Below are positions 10,401 through 18,680 of a stretch of 64,000 bases of DNA, piece after piece. The notes beneath the pieces are model-generated. The model was not told where the DNA came from, did no database searches, and saw only the letters and a program-made list of their open reading frames with translations. Within the stretch, counting starts at the first letter, position 1; every line of letters starts with the position of its first letter. The stretch is from contig CBDFGO010000002.1 in assembly GCA_965247125.1 (NCBI GenBank), forward strand, positions 1,302,001 through 1,366,000, in the 5' to 3' direction. This stretch comes from CALBJU01 sp965247125. GTDB lineage: Bacteria > Bacteroidota > Rhodothermia > Rhodothermales > UBA10348. The translations under genes and the position numbers were made by a program.

Positions 10401-10570
10401 TCAGGCTTGGCGATATGTACGAGCAACGCGGTGACCTCGATCCAGCAATCGAAGCATACACGAGAATGGCTGAAAGATGGAAAGACGCTGATGCTGTTCT
10501 GCAACCTCAGGTAGAAGAGGCGCAGCGCCGCATCCAAGCGTTGCTTGATCGGAAGGCGCGCGAAAACTAG
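7463..10570 (+). CDS. Membrane-anchored PknB-type Ser/Thr kinase with TPR C-terminus
   Basis: The 1035-residue protein starts at once with the kinase domain (about 8-265): glycine loop LGSGGMGVVYK, ALKFLPP with the ATP-binding Lys, IVHRDVKPANIMV, ILDFGVAK and GTAAYMSPEQ, so all catalytic motifs are intact. Hydrophobic stretches near 290-335 and 373-395 are probable membrane segments. A domain of about 120 residues beginning DLLVIADFDNTTED resembles the FlgO/CsgG-like module seen in many kinases of this kind, and the last 480 residues are TPR-like. The kinase should face the cytosol; where the TPR tail lies depends on the number of true membrane segments, which I cannot fix by eye. The domain is close in sequence to the kinase at 625-2889. 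ATG at 7463 is the natural start, as the family begins with MIG-x-T-I-x-x-Y. Confidence 0.92.
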   Translation: MIGKTISQYTILEQLGSGGMGVVYKAKDTKLGRVVALKFLPPQFSSDEGAKRRFMQEAQAASALDDPHICTIHDIAEAEDGQLFIVMAFYDGTTLKYLVDSEDLDIERATSIARQAALGLGTAHANGIVHRDVKPANIMVTERGIVKILDFGVAKLGESSDLTREGSTIGTAAYMSPEQARGESVDYRSDIWSIGAMLYELLSGKRPFGGGYEAAVAYSILNEDPAPLSDIPEELAAIVASALSKDPSARPTSAVDLANALAPFAGASVVQTRERPALVSSPTEQAPQLQAIILRFTVGAAVALGALYAAMIALGLPDWVFPVGVLLALIGLPIILYSASLDKQRAFLDSGERKKLTGLRAWLTTKRAYQGGMLAAGGLLIAILGFVGLRAAGIGPFATLISGGTLSEQDLLVIADFDNTTEDASLGFTVTEAFRIDLSQSSAVRLMDRSAVKSTLQRMQVNADTTLSSNLALQIAEREGAKGVIEGDITAAGAGFILNARILSGTDGSQLAAFRESARSDADILDAIDRLSAKLREGIGESLIEIRSDRPLEQVTTSNTEALRLYTQAMEMSSAGNMEEALELLRRVAEMDSTFAMGYRKQAVLMRNLGYPSDSVATAIRKGYALRDRLPLRERLLLEAYYEGEIEEDPDEQIRIYEDVLRRYPYEETALNNLSLLYNSRQRFEESEPLLRRALEVEDGAVFYGNLIYSVTQQGRLDDALTEIERYDEALPGLTRAAVFRVENFYLRDDFEAAEAWADSMETRANGAADLQSAKNNQDNIRIAQGKIVEAKTYRDDRQKIARDRFPESDPVRRERDSLFSAMDYAHEVALITGDNRVWRSLLDEVVEHWNSNPQEEDADPYAFFAVTLATMGFPEEAQGWVDQHEAFHERTGEEMSDNGRAIAAYTSALNGNDIQAAIDEIEDAISNFSCLRCWRDALGDLELLQGNLSGAIQQYEEFTSRIDGAALYSDEGTMAVGLFRLGDMYEQRGDLDPAIEAYTRMAERWKDADAVLQPQVEEAQRRIQALLDRKAREN

Positions 10571-10586
10571 GCGATCGAGGACTTTC

Positions 10587-11915
10587 TTAACGTGTCCGCA
10601 ACAAGTTTTCCGAAACAACCGACTCGTTGAGCCAGGAAGTGATTCTGGCTGCGCCCTCAAGGACTCTCGGGGCCGCACGCTCGAGAAGCTCAACAGCAGG
10701 GTCTTCACCTTCGGATAGTAGGCCGATCTCGCCCAGAGCCCTTTCTCCATCGAAAGCCACATAGGACAAGCGCAGTACCAGATCATGAGGAGCACATCCG
10801 AATGCAGATCCTGGTAACATCGCCACGCCGGTTTCCTTCAGAATGCGAGCCGCAAGCTGGTCTGAATCTTCGATGCCGATGTTATTGAGCAACAATCGAT
10901 GATCGTCGAATCCAACGAAGAGATAGAACCCACCTTCTGGCTCAGGAACGGTTATTCCAATGTTGCGCATCACTTTAACGAGATGAGCACCCAGCGTCCT
11001 GAGGAACTGCTGCGAGTTTTTCAGATACTCTCGTACGTCCGGCCCGCGCTCATAAGCCGTTACTGCTGCGTATTGAATGGGCGCAGACGTCGCGGTAAAC
11101 GTCTCGCTCGCGACGGCGGCCATGGAGTCCAGTAGTTGGGACAGCTCGCGTGGAAACGCGAATGTGCCAAGCCTCCATCCTCCCGCACCACACCACTTGC
11201 TCAGACCCGCACTCACGATGGTGCCTTCGGGGTAAAGCTCAGCTATGGAAGAATGATTTCCCGTATGAGGCAGGTCGCCGTAAATCTCATCGGATATGAT
11301 GAGTAGACGGTGCTCTCGCGCTAGATCGGCAATGGCTCCCAGATCCAGTTTGGAGAACGACCTTCCTGTCGGATTGGACGGATAATTGAGTAGCAGACTC
11401 TTGGGACCATCGGACTGTTCAAGAGTGGCTTGGAGTAGGTTCGGGGTGAGCATCCAATCGTCTTCGGCGCTGGTATCGATCCAGCGTACTGGCCGCCCTA
11501 CGATCTGAGCCTGCGGAGCATACGAGACCCAACTCGGCCTGGGAATCAGCAGCTCATTGTCTGAGACCAGTTGTAGTAGGAATAGCAATTCTTTCGAGCC
11601 GGGGCCGACCAGAATATCTTCCCGCTCGAAGTCTAAACGGTGTTCCTTACGGTGATACTCGGCTACTGCATGGCGCAATTCAGGCAGCCCTTTAACCGGG
11701 AGGTAATCCTTCTCGGATGCGTGGTCCCGAAGGCTCGCGACTACGCTTTCTGGAACCGGAAAAGGCGACTGCCCGAGGCCGAACTTGATGATGTCCCGGC
11801 CTTCATCAACCAGAGCACGGCTCGCCTCGTTGATGGCGAGCGTCGCAGACAGTTCAATCCCCAGAACGGTCGGATTGAGCGGAACGTGGGGGATCGAAAC
11901 CTCTCCGCGTCTCAT
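10587..11915 (-). CDS. Class I/II pyridoxal-phosphate aminotransferase
   Basis: This 442-residue fold-type I enzyme transfers an amino group between an amino acid and a 2-oxo acid in the cytosol. The PLP-binding lysine is Lys240 in AGLSKWCGAGGWRLG, and Asn/Pro of LLNYPSNPTG and Asp of ISDEIYGDL fit the cofactor pocket. The GGFYLFVGF and LRLSYVAFDGE segments near the C-terminus are typical of the aspartate-aminotransferase subgroup. Length is slightly above the usual 390-430 because of a C-terminal extension of about 30 residues. Substrate cannot be told from the sequence. It converges on the kinase gene at 10570 with 16 bases between, and is divergent from the toxin-antitoxin pair. Confidence 0.88.
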   Translation of the reverse strand: MRRGEVSIPHVPLNPTVLGIELSATLAINEASRALVDEGRDIIKFGLGQSPFPVPESVVASLRDHASEKDYLPVKGLPELRHAVAEYHRKEHRLDFEREDILVGPGSKELLFLLQLVSDNELLIPRPSWVSYAPQAQIVGRPVRWIDTSAEDDWMLTPNLLQATLEQSDGPKSLLLNYPSNPTGRSFSKLDLGAIADLAREHRLLIISDEIYGDLPHTGNHSSIAELYPEGTIVSAGLSKWCGAGGWRLGTFAFPRELSQLLDSMAAVASETFTATSAPIQYAAVTAYERGPDVREYLKNSQQFLRTLGAHLVKVMRNIGITVPEPEGGFYLFVGFDDHRLLLNNIGIEDSDQLAARILKETGVAMLPGSAFGCAPHDLVLRLSYVAFDGERALGEIGLLSEGEDPAVELLERAAPRVLEGAARITSWLNESVVSENLLRTR

Positions 11916-12120
11916 ATTCAGCGCTTGGTATGCAATGATTATTGCTGGCTGACGAAATAAACTTTTCCCGCCGCTGCAATGCCACCATTGTTGATAAGAA
12001 CCGGTGGATAACTCTTTCGCGGCGGCCTCGATTGGCCGTTTTGGTTATCGATAAGGCCAAAATGTGTCAGTTTTCAGAACAGTTTGCCACAGGAACAGTT
12101 GTAGGACAAAATGGTAATGA

Positions 12121-12144
12121 CATATGTAAGGAATATTACATATG
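12121..12144. promoter_or_regulatory. Perfect 9-base inverted repeat before the toxin-antitoxin genes, probable operator
   Basis: CATATGTAA at 12121-12129 and its exact complement TTACATATG at 12136-12144 flank a 6-base spacer, 8 bases before the antitoxin start. A direct repeat ATGGTAA lies at 12111 and 12142. AbrB-type antitoxins commonly bind such palindromes to repress their own operon, so this is the likely autoregulatory site. The palindrome is seen; the binding is inferred. Confidence 0.6.
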
Positions 12145-12152
12145 GTAAGGAT

Positions 12153-12410
12153 ATGCCTGTTTCCAGACTGACCAGCAAGGGTCAAACCACCATTCCGAAG
12201 GAAATCCGGGATAAACTCGACCTCAAACCAGGAGATCGAATCCGGTTCGTTTTCGAGGAGGACGACCGCGTTTTACTTGAGCCAATAAAAGCAGACCTGA
12301 GCTCATTAGCCGGAATGCTTTATGATCCAAACCGAAAAGCACTGACCAACGAAGAAATCAACGACGCAATTGCCCAAGCTGCCGTGGAAAGATATTTAAG
12401 GAGTAAATGA
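12153..12410 (+). CDS. AbrB/SpoVT-family antitoxin
   Basis: This 85-residue protein has an N-terminal swapped-hairpin AbrB DNA-binding domain with the hallmark LTSKGQTTIPKEIRDKLDLK and GDRIRF. The acidic and helical C-terminal 35 residues are the part that would wrap the toxin. ATG at 12153 gives the family N-terminus MPVSRLTSKGQ; the longer frame to 12111 is unlikely because it would read through the palindrome. The stop overlaps the toxin start as ATGA. It should neutralise the PIN ribonuclease and repress the operon by the palindrome just upstream. The pair looks more AT-rich than the flanking genes, which may mean transfer. Confidence 0.88.
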   Translation: MPVSRLTSKGQTTIPKEIRDKLDLKPGDRIRFVFEEDDRVLLEPIKADLSSLAGMLYDPNRKALTNEEINDAIAQAAVERYLRSK

Positions 12411-12805
12411 TCGGAATCGATACAAATATTTTAGTTCGATTTATCGCACAGGACAATCCCAGATTGTATCGAGAAGCTCACCAGTTTCTTTTTACAAACT
12501 GCTCCCGATCGAATCCTGGATTCATCAATATTGTTGTCTTGTGCGAATTGATCTGGGTACTCAAGACAGGCTATCGAACTGACCGAATCACTTTGGGAAA
12601 GGTGGTGGTGCAGCTTCTTAATACCGAACAATTGGAAATTGAACGCGATGATCTTGTTGTCCAGGCACTTCGCGATTTCAGACGATCAAAGGCCGATCTG
12701 GCAGACTGTATCATTGGTCAACTGAATCGAGCGGCGGGCTGCGACAGCACCGTCACCCTGGACAAAGCCGCCTCCAAGCTCGATGGCTTTGAGCTTTTAT
12801 GCTGA
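12407..12805 (+). CDS. PIN-domain toxin ribonuclease (VapC-like)
   Basis: This 132-residue PIN protein is expected to be a metal-dependent RNase. The acidic catalytic set is complete: Asp5 in GIDTNILVR, Glu47 in VVLCELIWVL, Asp97/Asp100 in KADLADCIIG and Asp119 in TLDKAA. It overlaps the antitoxin by four bases (ATGA), the usual arrangement for coupled translation. Its 3' end overlaps the convergent histidine-kinase gene by 9 bases, leaving no room for a terminator between them, so transcription of either could affect the other. The RNA target cannot be told from sequence. Confidence 0.9.
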   Translation: MIGIDTNILVRFIAQDNPRLYREAHQFLFTNCSRSNPGFINIVVLCELIWVLKTGYRTDRITLGKVVVQLLNTEQLEIERDDLVVQALRDFRRSKADLADCIIGQLNRAAGCDSTVTLDKAASKLDGFELLC

Positions 12806-15283
12806 AGCCGGCAGCGAAATCACAAACTCTGCCCCACCACCTTCAACATCCTGAACGGTCATGCTACCGCCGTGGCCTTTCGTCACGATATCGTAACTGA
12901 GACTGAGTCCCAGGCCTGTGCCTTCGCCCGTAGCCTTCGTGGTGAAAAAGGGTTCGAAGATCTTTTCCCGGATATCATCCGGTATGCCAGCACCGTTGTC
13001 TGACACGCGTATTTCTATGCCGCCCTTCGTTTTATGGGTGAATATTTTGACCAGCCCATCTTCTTTGGTCTTGATGGCGTCGAATGCATTGTTGAACAGA
13101 TTGACCAGCACCCTGCCTAATTCCTGTGGCTGTGCACTGATCGTTCCGACGCTGTCATCGAATGACGTTTCAATATCCCCTTGAAATCCGTGATGCCTTG
13201 CGCGCATACCGTGCCACGAGAGATTGGCGTATTCCTCGACAAACGTATTGAGTTCGAATTCCTCCCGTTCGGATGCTCCGCCCTTGGCGTGCTGCATCAT
13301 CGCCTTTACGATCGCGTCGGCACGCTTGCCGTGTTTCGAGATATGGCCAGAGTTCGCTCCGATCTCCCGAGCGAGCCTGCGAGCTTCTTTGTCGTCTCCC
13401 GCATCAAGCGCTTCTACTATCTCCTGCGACAGCTCCTCACTTACTTCAGCAAAATTATTGACGAAGTTGAGCGGATTTTTAATTTCGTGCGCGATTCCCG
13501 CGGTGAGCGATCCGAGAGAAGCCAGTTTTTCCTGCTCCACGAGCTGAGCCTGAGTGGCCCGAAGATCTACAATTGTGTTGTCCAGGTCTTCGGTCCTTTT
13601 TGCCACCAAGTCCTCCATCCGAGAGCTGTACTCGCGCAGCGAGGCCGTCATCCGATTGAAGTACAGAGCCAGAGATCCCAGTTCATTCTGTTCTTCGATG
13701 ATCACTTCGGCATCCAGATCGCCTTTTTCGACAGACGCCAGACCAGTTAGCATTCGCCGAAGTGGACGAAGTATTCCGGCTTGGTAGAATACAATGCCTA
13801 GAATCAGGGTCAGAAATAGCCCAACTACGCCAATCTGGGATACTCTTGTCGTAAGTGGATGTACGTATCGCCTGAATGAAATTCGGTAGTCTTCGAAATC
13901 GAAGAGCGCCTCATTCGGTTGGCTCCGGATCGGAGATGCCGAAAAATCGACCGGCTCGAATTTACCTCCAGGTGAAATCCCGACGTAGTACAGGAGTGGG
14001 ACTGTATTGAGGTCCTGGTAATGAAATTCTATCCCGCCGTCCGGAAAGAGTGCAGCTTGCATGGTTACCGTCGATTCATGCAAATCAAAAATGCTTGCAC
14101 GATTCCAGGTCACGACAAACCGCTCGGGCGTAGTTTCAACTATAAGAGTCGCGCCCGCGCCGGCCAACAGGTAATCGGCATAAAGCGGCATGGCGGACGG
14201 GACGTTGTCGCCAAAACTCACCCCTTCTGAAAACGTGCCGTCTGCGTCAATTTCGATTCCAAACGACAGAGATCCGTTCGTACCTGCCCAGATCGAATCA
14301 TAACTGGATCCATAGAACGGAAACGAAAAATCAGATCGAATAAGCTCGGCCTCGTCGTCCCCAATAAAATAGGATGCGCCTTCGGGTTCGATCCATCGCG
14401 ACTCGACGGATTCCATGGTGTATCCGCCCAAAGAATCCGGAGTGAAGACGCGAGAGGGTAAGCCGTCCAAGCCTACAAAATCACTTCGAAGTTGGCTCTC
14501 TGACCGCATCGTCGGAACCACCAAAGAGAACGTCGACACATAGGCAATCAGTAAGAATCCTACGAGTTTCACAAGAAGAGAGTGTTTTTCCTCCCCGTAT
14601 AGCAGATAGCCGATAAGTAGAAGACTGACAACCACGAGAACCATTACCAATGGAGCTACTCCTCGCGATTCGGCCGAGAGTGGCCAATATGAAATGATCG
14701 ATGTTGCGTGGCCGTAAACGAATATCGCTACAGCCGCAAGGGTTACGATGAGCACGAGCTGGCGACTTCGAAATTCTTCACCTCGCATCTTGGCGGTCCA
14801 CAGCTTTCTGGCACCCACGACGATCAGCCACGCGTTGATCACCAGATTCCCGTTGATCTGAACCACTCCTCGTGCAATGAGTGCTCCGAGATCGTCGTAA
14901 TATGACCAGAATGTCACATTAGCCCACAGGTAAAAGACGCCCGCGACAATGAGAACAACTTTTTCTTCGCGGGCGGCAAAGGCAAATCCGATTCTGTAAA
15001 TCAAAAAGATCAGGCAAATCTGAATTGCAGACTGAGAAACAATCACCAGCCACGTCAGAGAGGGCGCCCGCCTGAAGCCGGTACCCGTAAGCAGTTGGTG
15101 AGTATTGGTCAGCTCGTAAAAGTTCAGTGTGCAGGTCATAATCAGCCACGCAAGCAGCAGGGTCAGAACCAGCTTCGTATCGTTCGACTTCTTGGGGAGC
15201 ATCACGAGATACGAAATCGCGATTCCCAGGCCCAACAGGTAAACAAATTGCGCAGATAGGCGCGGAGTCAGAAATATTTCCAT
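12797..15283 (-). CDS. Membrane sensor histidine kinase with N-terminal multi-pass domain and extracytoplasmic domain (last gene of the operon)
   Basis: This 828-residue kinase starts with about seven hydrophobic helices (residues 1-245), followed by an extracytoplasmic domain of about 230 residues rich in beta strands and aromatics (FPFYGSSYDSIWAGTNG; FVVTWNRASIF), a further membrane helix near 480-500 and a HAMP-like linker. The kinase core is complete: phospho-acceptor His599 in AHEIKNPLNFVNNF, N box NLFNNAFDAI, DNGAGIP, FEPFFTT and GEGTGLGLSL. It has no receiver or output domain. ATG at 15283 overlaps the upstream kinase stop as TGATG. The architecture is the same as the kinase at 25069-27588, so the two are paralogs. 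The extracellular domain looks somewhat nidogen-like, but its ligand is unknown. Confidence 0.9.
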   Translation of the reverse strand: MEIFLTPRLSAQFVYLLGLGIAISYLVMLPKKSNDTKLVLTLLLAWLIMTCTLNFYELTNTHQLLTGTGFRRAPSLTWLVIVSQSAIQICLIFLIYRIGFAFAAREEKVVLIVAGVFYLWANVTFWSYYDDLGALIARGVVQINGNLVINAWLIVVGARKLWTAKMRGEEFRSRQLVLIVTLAAVAIFVYGHATSIISYWPLSAESRGVAPLVMVLVVVSLLLIGYLLYGEEKHSLLVKLVGFLLIAYVSTFSLVVPTMRSESQLRSDFVGLDGLPSRVFTPDSLGGYTMESVESRWIEPEGASYFIGDDEAELIRSDFSFPFYGSSYDSIWAGTNGSLSFGIEIDADGTFSEGVSFGDNVPSAMPLYADYLLAGAGATLIVETTPERFVVTWNRASIFDLHESTVTMQAALFPDGGIEFHYQDLNTVPLLYYVGISPGGKFEPVDFSASPIRSQPNEALFDFEDYRISFRRYVHPLTTRVSQIGVVGLFLTLILGIVFYQAGILRPLRRMLTGLASVEKGDLDAEVIIEEQNELGSLALYFNRMTASLREYSSRMEDLVAKRTEDLDNTIVDLRATQAQLVEQEKLASLGSLTAGIAHEIKNPLNFVNNFAEVSEELSQEIVEALDAGDDKEARRLAREIGANSGHISKHGKRADAIVKAMMQHAKGGASEREEFELNTFVEEYANLSWHGMRARHHGFQGDIETSFDDSVGTISAQPQELGRVLVNLFNNAFDAIKTKEDGLVKIFTHKTKGGIEIRVSDNGAGIPDDIREKIFEPFFTTKATGEGTGLGLSLSYDIVTKGHGGSMTVQDVEGGGAEFVISLPASA

Positions 15284-18200
15284 CAAGCCTTCCCGTCCGG
15301 AATCTGGATAACAAATTTGGCGCCGCCGCCGTTCGCATCTTGAACTGTCAATTTCCCACCGTGTCCTTTGGTAACGATATCGTGGCTCAAGCTAAGCCCA
15401 AGACCCGTTCCTTCGCCCGTTTCTTTTGTTGTGAAGAACGGCTCGAAGATCTTTTCGTGGATGTCTTCTGGGATACCGGGGCCATTGTCCGATACTGAAA
15501 TCTGCACTCCGTTCGCCTCCCGTACGGCCCGAACTGTCACCGCGCCCCCGTCCGTGCCAGAAACTGCATCAAACGCATTGTTCAGAAGATTCAGAATGAC
15601 GCGCCCCATTTCCATGGGTTGAACCCGCGCTTCGCCCACGTCTTCGGCGAAATCCCGAATGACGTCTGCCTGGAAGGACTGGTCTTTCGCACGGCGGCCG
15701 TGCCACGCCAGATTGATGTGCTCCTCCAGAAAATCTGCCACATTCACGTTCTCGTGCACAGACGTGCCGCCGCGCGCGTGCTGCATCATGGAGCGAACGA
15801 TGGAATCGGCGCGCTTGCCGTGCTTGGCGATCTGAGAGGCGTTTTCTGTCATTTCGGAAATGATCGATTGCGCTTCTTCTGTCTTGCCTGCCGCTACAGC
15901 CTCCCCGAGCTCCTCCATCATCTCCACACTCACTTCGGCAAAGTTGTTGACGAAATTCAAAGGATTCTTGATCTCGTGTGCAATTCCAGCTGTCAACGAG
16001 CCGAGGGAAGCTAGTTTTTCCTGCTGAACAAGTTGTTCTTTTGATCGCTTGAGTTGTGTATAAGCAGACTCAATCTCTTTCGCCTGCTCCAATTCTCGAT
16101 CGCGCGTTGCTTCACGTTCCTTCCGCACAATTCTCTTGCGCTGCGTGCGATCAACTGTGATCACGCCAATTATCAGAAACAGCCCATAAAAGATGTAAGC
16201 CACCGTCGATCGCCACCAGGGAGGAGCGACAATGAGTGCGACTGAATTCTGGGAAAACCCCCAGTCCGATCCATCTATAGAAGCCTGAACGAGAAAGCGG
16301 TACTGACCGGCCGGCAATTTGCTGTAGCTGGCTATTCTGTCTGGCCCGGCCATACGCCAGCTTTCGTCATGATCCTCCAGCTTGAATCGGTATGAGACTT
16401 CCGAATCAGTGTAATCAAGGGCTGCAAACGTCAATTCAGGCGAGTTCTCATCGTATGCCAGCTTGATGTCGTCTACGAGCCAGATCGGGCCTGAAATAGC
16501 TGAAGAGGATCCGTGTTCAACGTCATCGCCATTTATTGAAAGACCGGAAAAAACCAATTGTGCCGCCGCGGATACCGGCCTGTTCGATAATTGGTCGATT
16601 CTAAAATCATAGTATCCACCTGCCATGCCCATAAGAATCCGACCGGTATCATCCTTTACAAAGGGTAGCGTCACCGCTCCTACCTTCCACCATTCGAATC
16701 CGTCTTCAGACCCAAATGAGGTAAATGAACCCTCGTCCTGATTGTATCGAAGCAGCCTCGATTCTGTCTCTATCCAGACGTCGCCACTACCATCATCTTG
16801 AAAACCATAGGCAAGGTGGTCTTCTTCAGTCATGTGTTCAAAACGACCATTTCGCGGATCGAAACGAGTAATGCCTCCCGTATTGTGTGGTGTTCCATAC
16901 CAGATAAATCCTAGTTGGTCTTCGAACATCGCGTGTACATCCCACGCCACACCGTTCGCTCTATCATCCGCTGTGGGAGTAAACCCCGTAAACGAATTAG
17001 ACGCGGCATCATATCTGTTTAGGCCTCCGCTGAGACCTAGCCAGATCACGCCATCGCGCGCCATCATAATTTCCTGGACATAATTACCTGTTATGCTTTT
17101 TGGATCATCTGGATCGGGACTATACAGCTCCCAGCCACCTGAGATGGCATCGAGTCGGCGCACTCCCACGCCAAATTCTGAAGCCCAGATATTTCCCTGC
17201 AAGTCCTCTGTGAGTCCCACATATCCGACTCGGTTTGCCGGAACACCAGATTCAGGGACAAGATGGTTCGTTTTGGGATCGAGGCGATAGAGGCCGTCGT
17301 TTGCTCCCACCCAGTATCGCCCCCGAGAATCGCGAAGTATGGACCAGACGCTCATGGAGCTCCGATGGTTATCCCACGTAGCCCAGATCTCATTCCCGGT
17401 AACTGAATTTTTTCGAAGTAAACCCTCGTCGGTCCCAACCCAGACGACCCCGTTGTCATCCTGCAGCAAACTCATGACTACGGGTTGGCTATACTTCGTT
17501 GATTCCACCCGGTGAAAGGTCACCTCAGCCGGAGTAGGATTGATGCGAAAAATCCCTTCCATTGTTCCCTGCCATAACACGCCGTCTCGAGACTGAAAGG
17601 ATGTACGGTGAGTAGCAAATCGCAAGGTCCCGGGCAAGTAGTCCGGAATTAATACATCCTCGCGTACTTCAAACCGCTCTGAGCAGCAGTTACCCCCTGT
17701 AATAAGAAGTTTGCCGTCCTCTGTTTCGCCTATAAAGCTAATCGAGCCAGACACGGGCGCAGCGCCCTTCGAAGCCTCACCTATCCACTGATTGTAGTAG
17801 AAACGTTCAAACGAGTTCGATCCATCTTTCAGTCGGTGAATCACATTTCTCGTTGTGCCCACCCACAGATTGTCATGTTTGTCCTGGTAGAGCGAGGTTA
17901 CATCGTTTGTCGCGAGGCTTCCTGTATCAGCTGGATCATTTCGAAAAGAGGTGAAGGCCTCGGTTTCGGGATTGAAATGATTCAACCCGCCTCCTTCCGT
18001 ACCCAGCCAGAGTGTTCCGTCGTTACCTTCGAGAATTACGTTCAGATCCTCGTGACTAAGACTGTTTGCATCGTCTGGGTTTTCACTTCCGAAGAGGTAA
18101 TGAGTAAATGCGCCCGTGGTCCGATCCAGTTTGTTCAGACCGGCTCCGAAAGTTCCGACCCAGAAATTCCCAAGCTCATCCTCCAGTATGGTTTGAACCG

Positions 18201-18612
18201 AATTGCTTCCTATGCTCGAAGAATCTTCCGGATCGCGTCGATGGTGTATAAATGAATCGGATTCAGGATGATATCTATCGAGTCCTCCACCGAAGGTAGC
18301 TGCCCACAGTACTCCCTGATTGTCGTTGTAAACATATTGAACATTATCGTTGGCCAGGGAGCCGGGAGTGTCGGGGTCGTGTGTGTAACACGTAAACGTA
18401 TATCCATCATAGCGAAGAAGTCCGCTGGATGGCGTAGCGAACCACATAAATCCGAGGTCGTCCTGGGCGATGGAAAGAACAACATTTCCCGCAACCCCTT
18501 CATTCCAGGTTAGGCGTTCGAAACTGAGTTGATCAGCCTGTCCGTGGACTGCAAGAGAAATGAGCCCGGCGAACAGGAGGCAGAAGATCCGATTGCGAGT
18601 TGGGTAATGCAT
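15283..18612 (-). CDS. Two-component-regulator propeller sensor histidine kinase
   Basis: This 1109-residue protein has a signal peptide (cleavage near VHGQ), a long periplasmic section of repeated Reg_prop units (for example GNFWVGTFGAGLNKLD and GTLWLGTEGGGLNHFN, about every 45-55 residues) forming two beta-propellers, then a Y_Y_Y-type domain with the YRFKLEDHDESW signature, a membrane helix near 790-810, a coiled coil, and a full kinase core with His879 in AHEIKNPLNFVNNF and G2 box GEGTGLGLSL. Proteins of this build in Bacteroidota usually sense oligosaccharides and end in a receiver and AraC domain; this one ends after the ATPase domain, so its signal must pass to a separate regulator. 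It lies 68 bases after the stop of the upstream kinase and its own stop overlaps the next gene. Confidence 0.92.
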   Translation of the reverse strand: MHYPTRNRIFCLLFAGLISLAVHGQADQLSFERLTWNEGVAGNVVLSIAQDDLGFMWFATPSSGLLRYDGYTFTCYTHDPDTPGSLANDNVQYVYNDNQGVLWAATFGGGLDRYHPESDSFIHHRRDPEDSSSIGSNSVQTILEDELGNFWVGTFGAGLNKLDRTTGAFTHYLFGSENPDDANSLSHEDLNVILEGNDGTLWLGTEGGGLNHFNPETEAFTSFRNDPADTGSLATNDVTSLYQDKHDNLWVGTTRNVIHRLKDGSNSFERFYYNQWIGEASKGAAPVSGSISFIGETEDGKLLITGGNCCSERFEVREDVLIPDYLPGTLRFATHRTSFQSRDGVLWQGTMEGIFRINPTPAEVTFHRVESTKYSQPVVMSLLQDDNGVVWVGTDEGLLRKNSVTGNEIWATWDNHRSSMSVWSILRDSRGRYWVGANDGLYRLDPKTNHLVPESGVPANRVGYVGLTEDLQGNIWASEFGVGVRRLDAISGGWELYSPDPDDPKSITGNYVQEIMMARDGVIWLGLSGGLNRYDAASNSFTGFTPTADDRANGVAWDVHAMFEDQLGFIWYGTPHNTGGITRFDPRNGRFEHMTEEDHLAYGFQDDGSGDVWIETESRLLRYNQDEGSFTSFGSEDGFEWWKVGAVTLPFVKDDTGRILMGMAGGYYDFRIDQLSNRPVSAAAQLVFSGLSINGDDVEHGSSSAISGPIWLVDDIKLAYDENSPELTFAALDYTDSEVSYRFKLEDHDESWRMAGPDRIASYSKLPAGQYRFLVQASIDGSDWGFSQNSVALIVAPPWWRSTVAYIFYGLFLIIGVITVDRTQRKRIVRKEREATRDRELEQAKEIESAYTQLKRSKEQLVQQEKLASLGSLTAGIAHEIKNPLNFVNNFAEVSVEMMEELGEAVAAGKTEEAQSIISEMTENASQIAKHGKRADSIVRSMMQHARGGTSVHENVNVADFLEEHINLAWHGRRAKDQSFQADVIRDFAEDVGEARVQPMEMGRVILNLLNNAFDAVSGTDGGAVTVRAVREANGVQISVSDNGPGIPEDIHEKIFEPFFTTKETGEGTGLGLSLSHDIVTKGHGGKLTVQDANGGGAKFVIQIPDGKA

Positions 18613-18680
18613 TGCTCAGATAAACCTCTGGTTTCGAAGATGACCGACACATACCATACGATATTTGCTAGCCAGATGGC

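Noticed and set aside
12001..12060. Palindrome TTATCGATAA and TTGGCC/GGCCAA near 12035-12060 as a regulatory site
   Set aside because: Short, and too far from both flanking starts; the better palindrome lies at 12121-12144.
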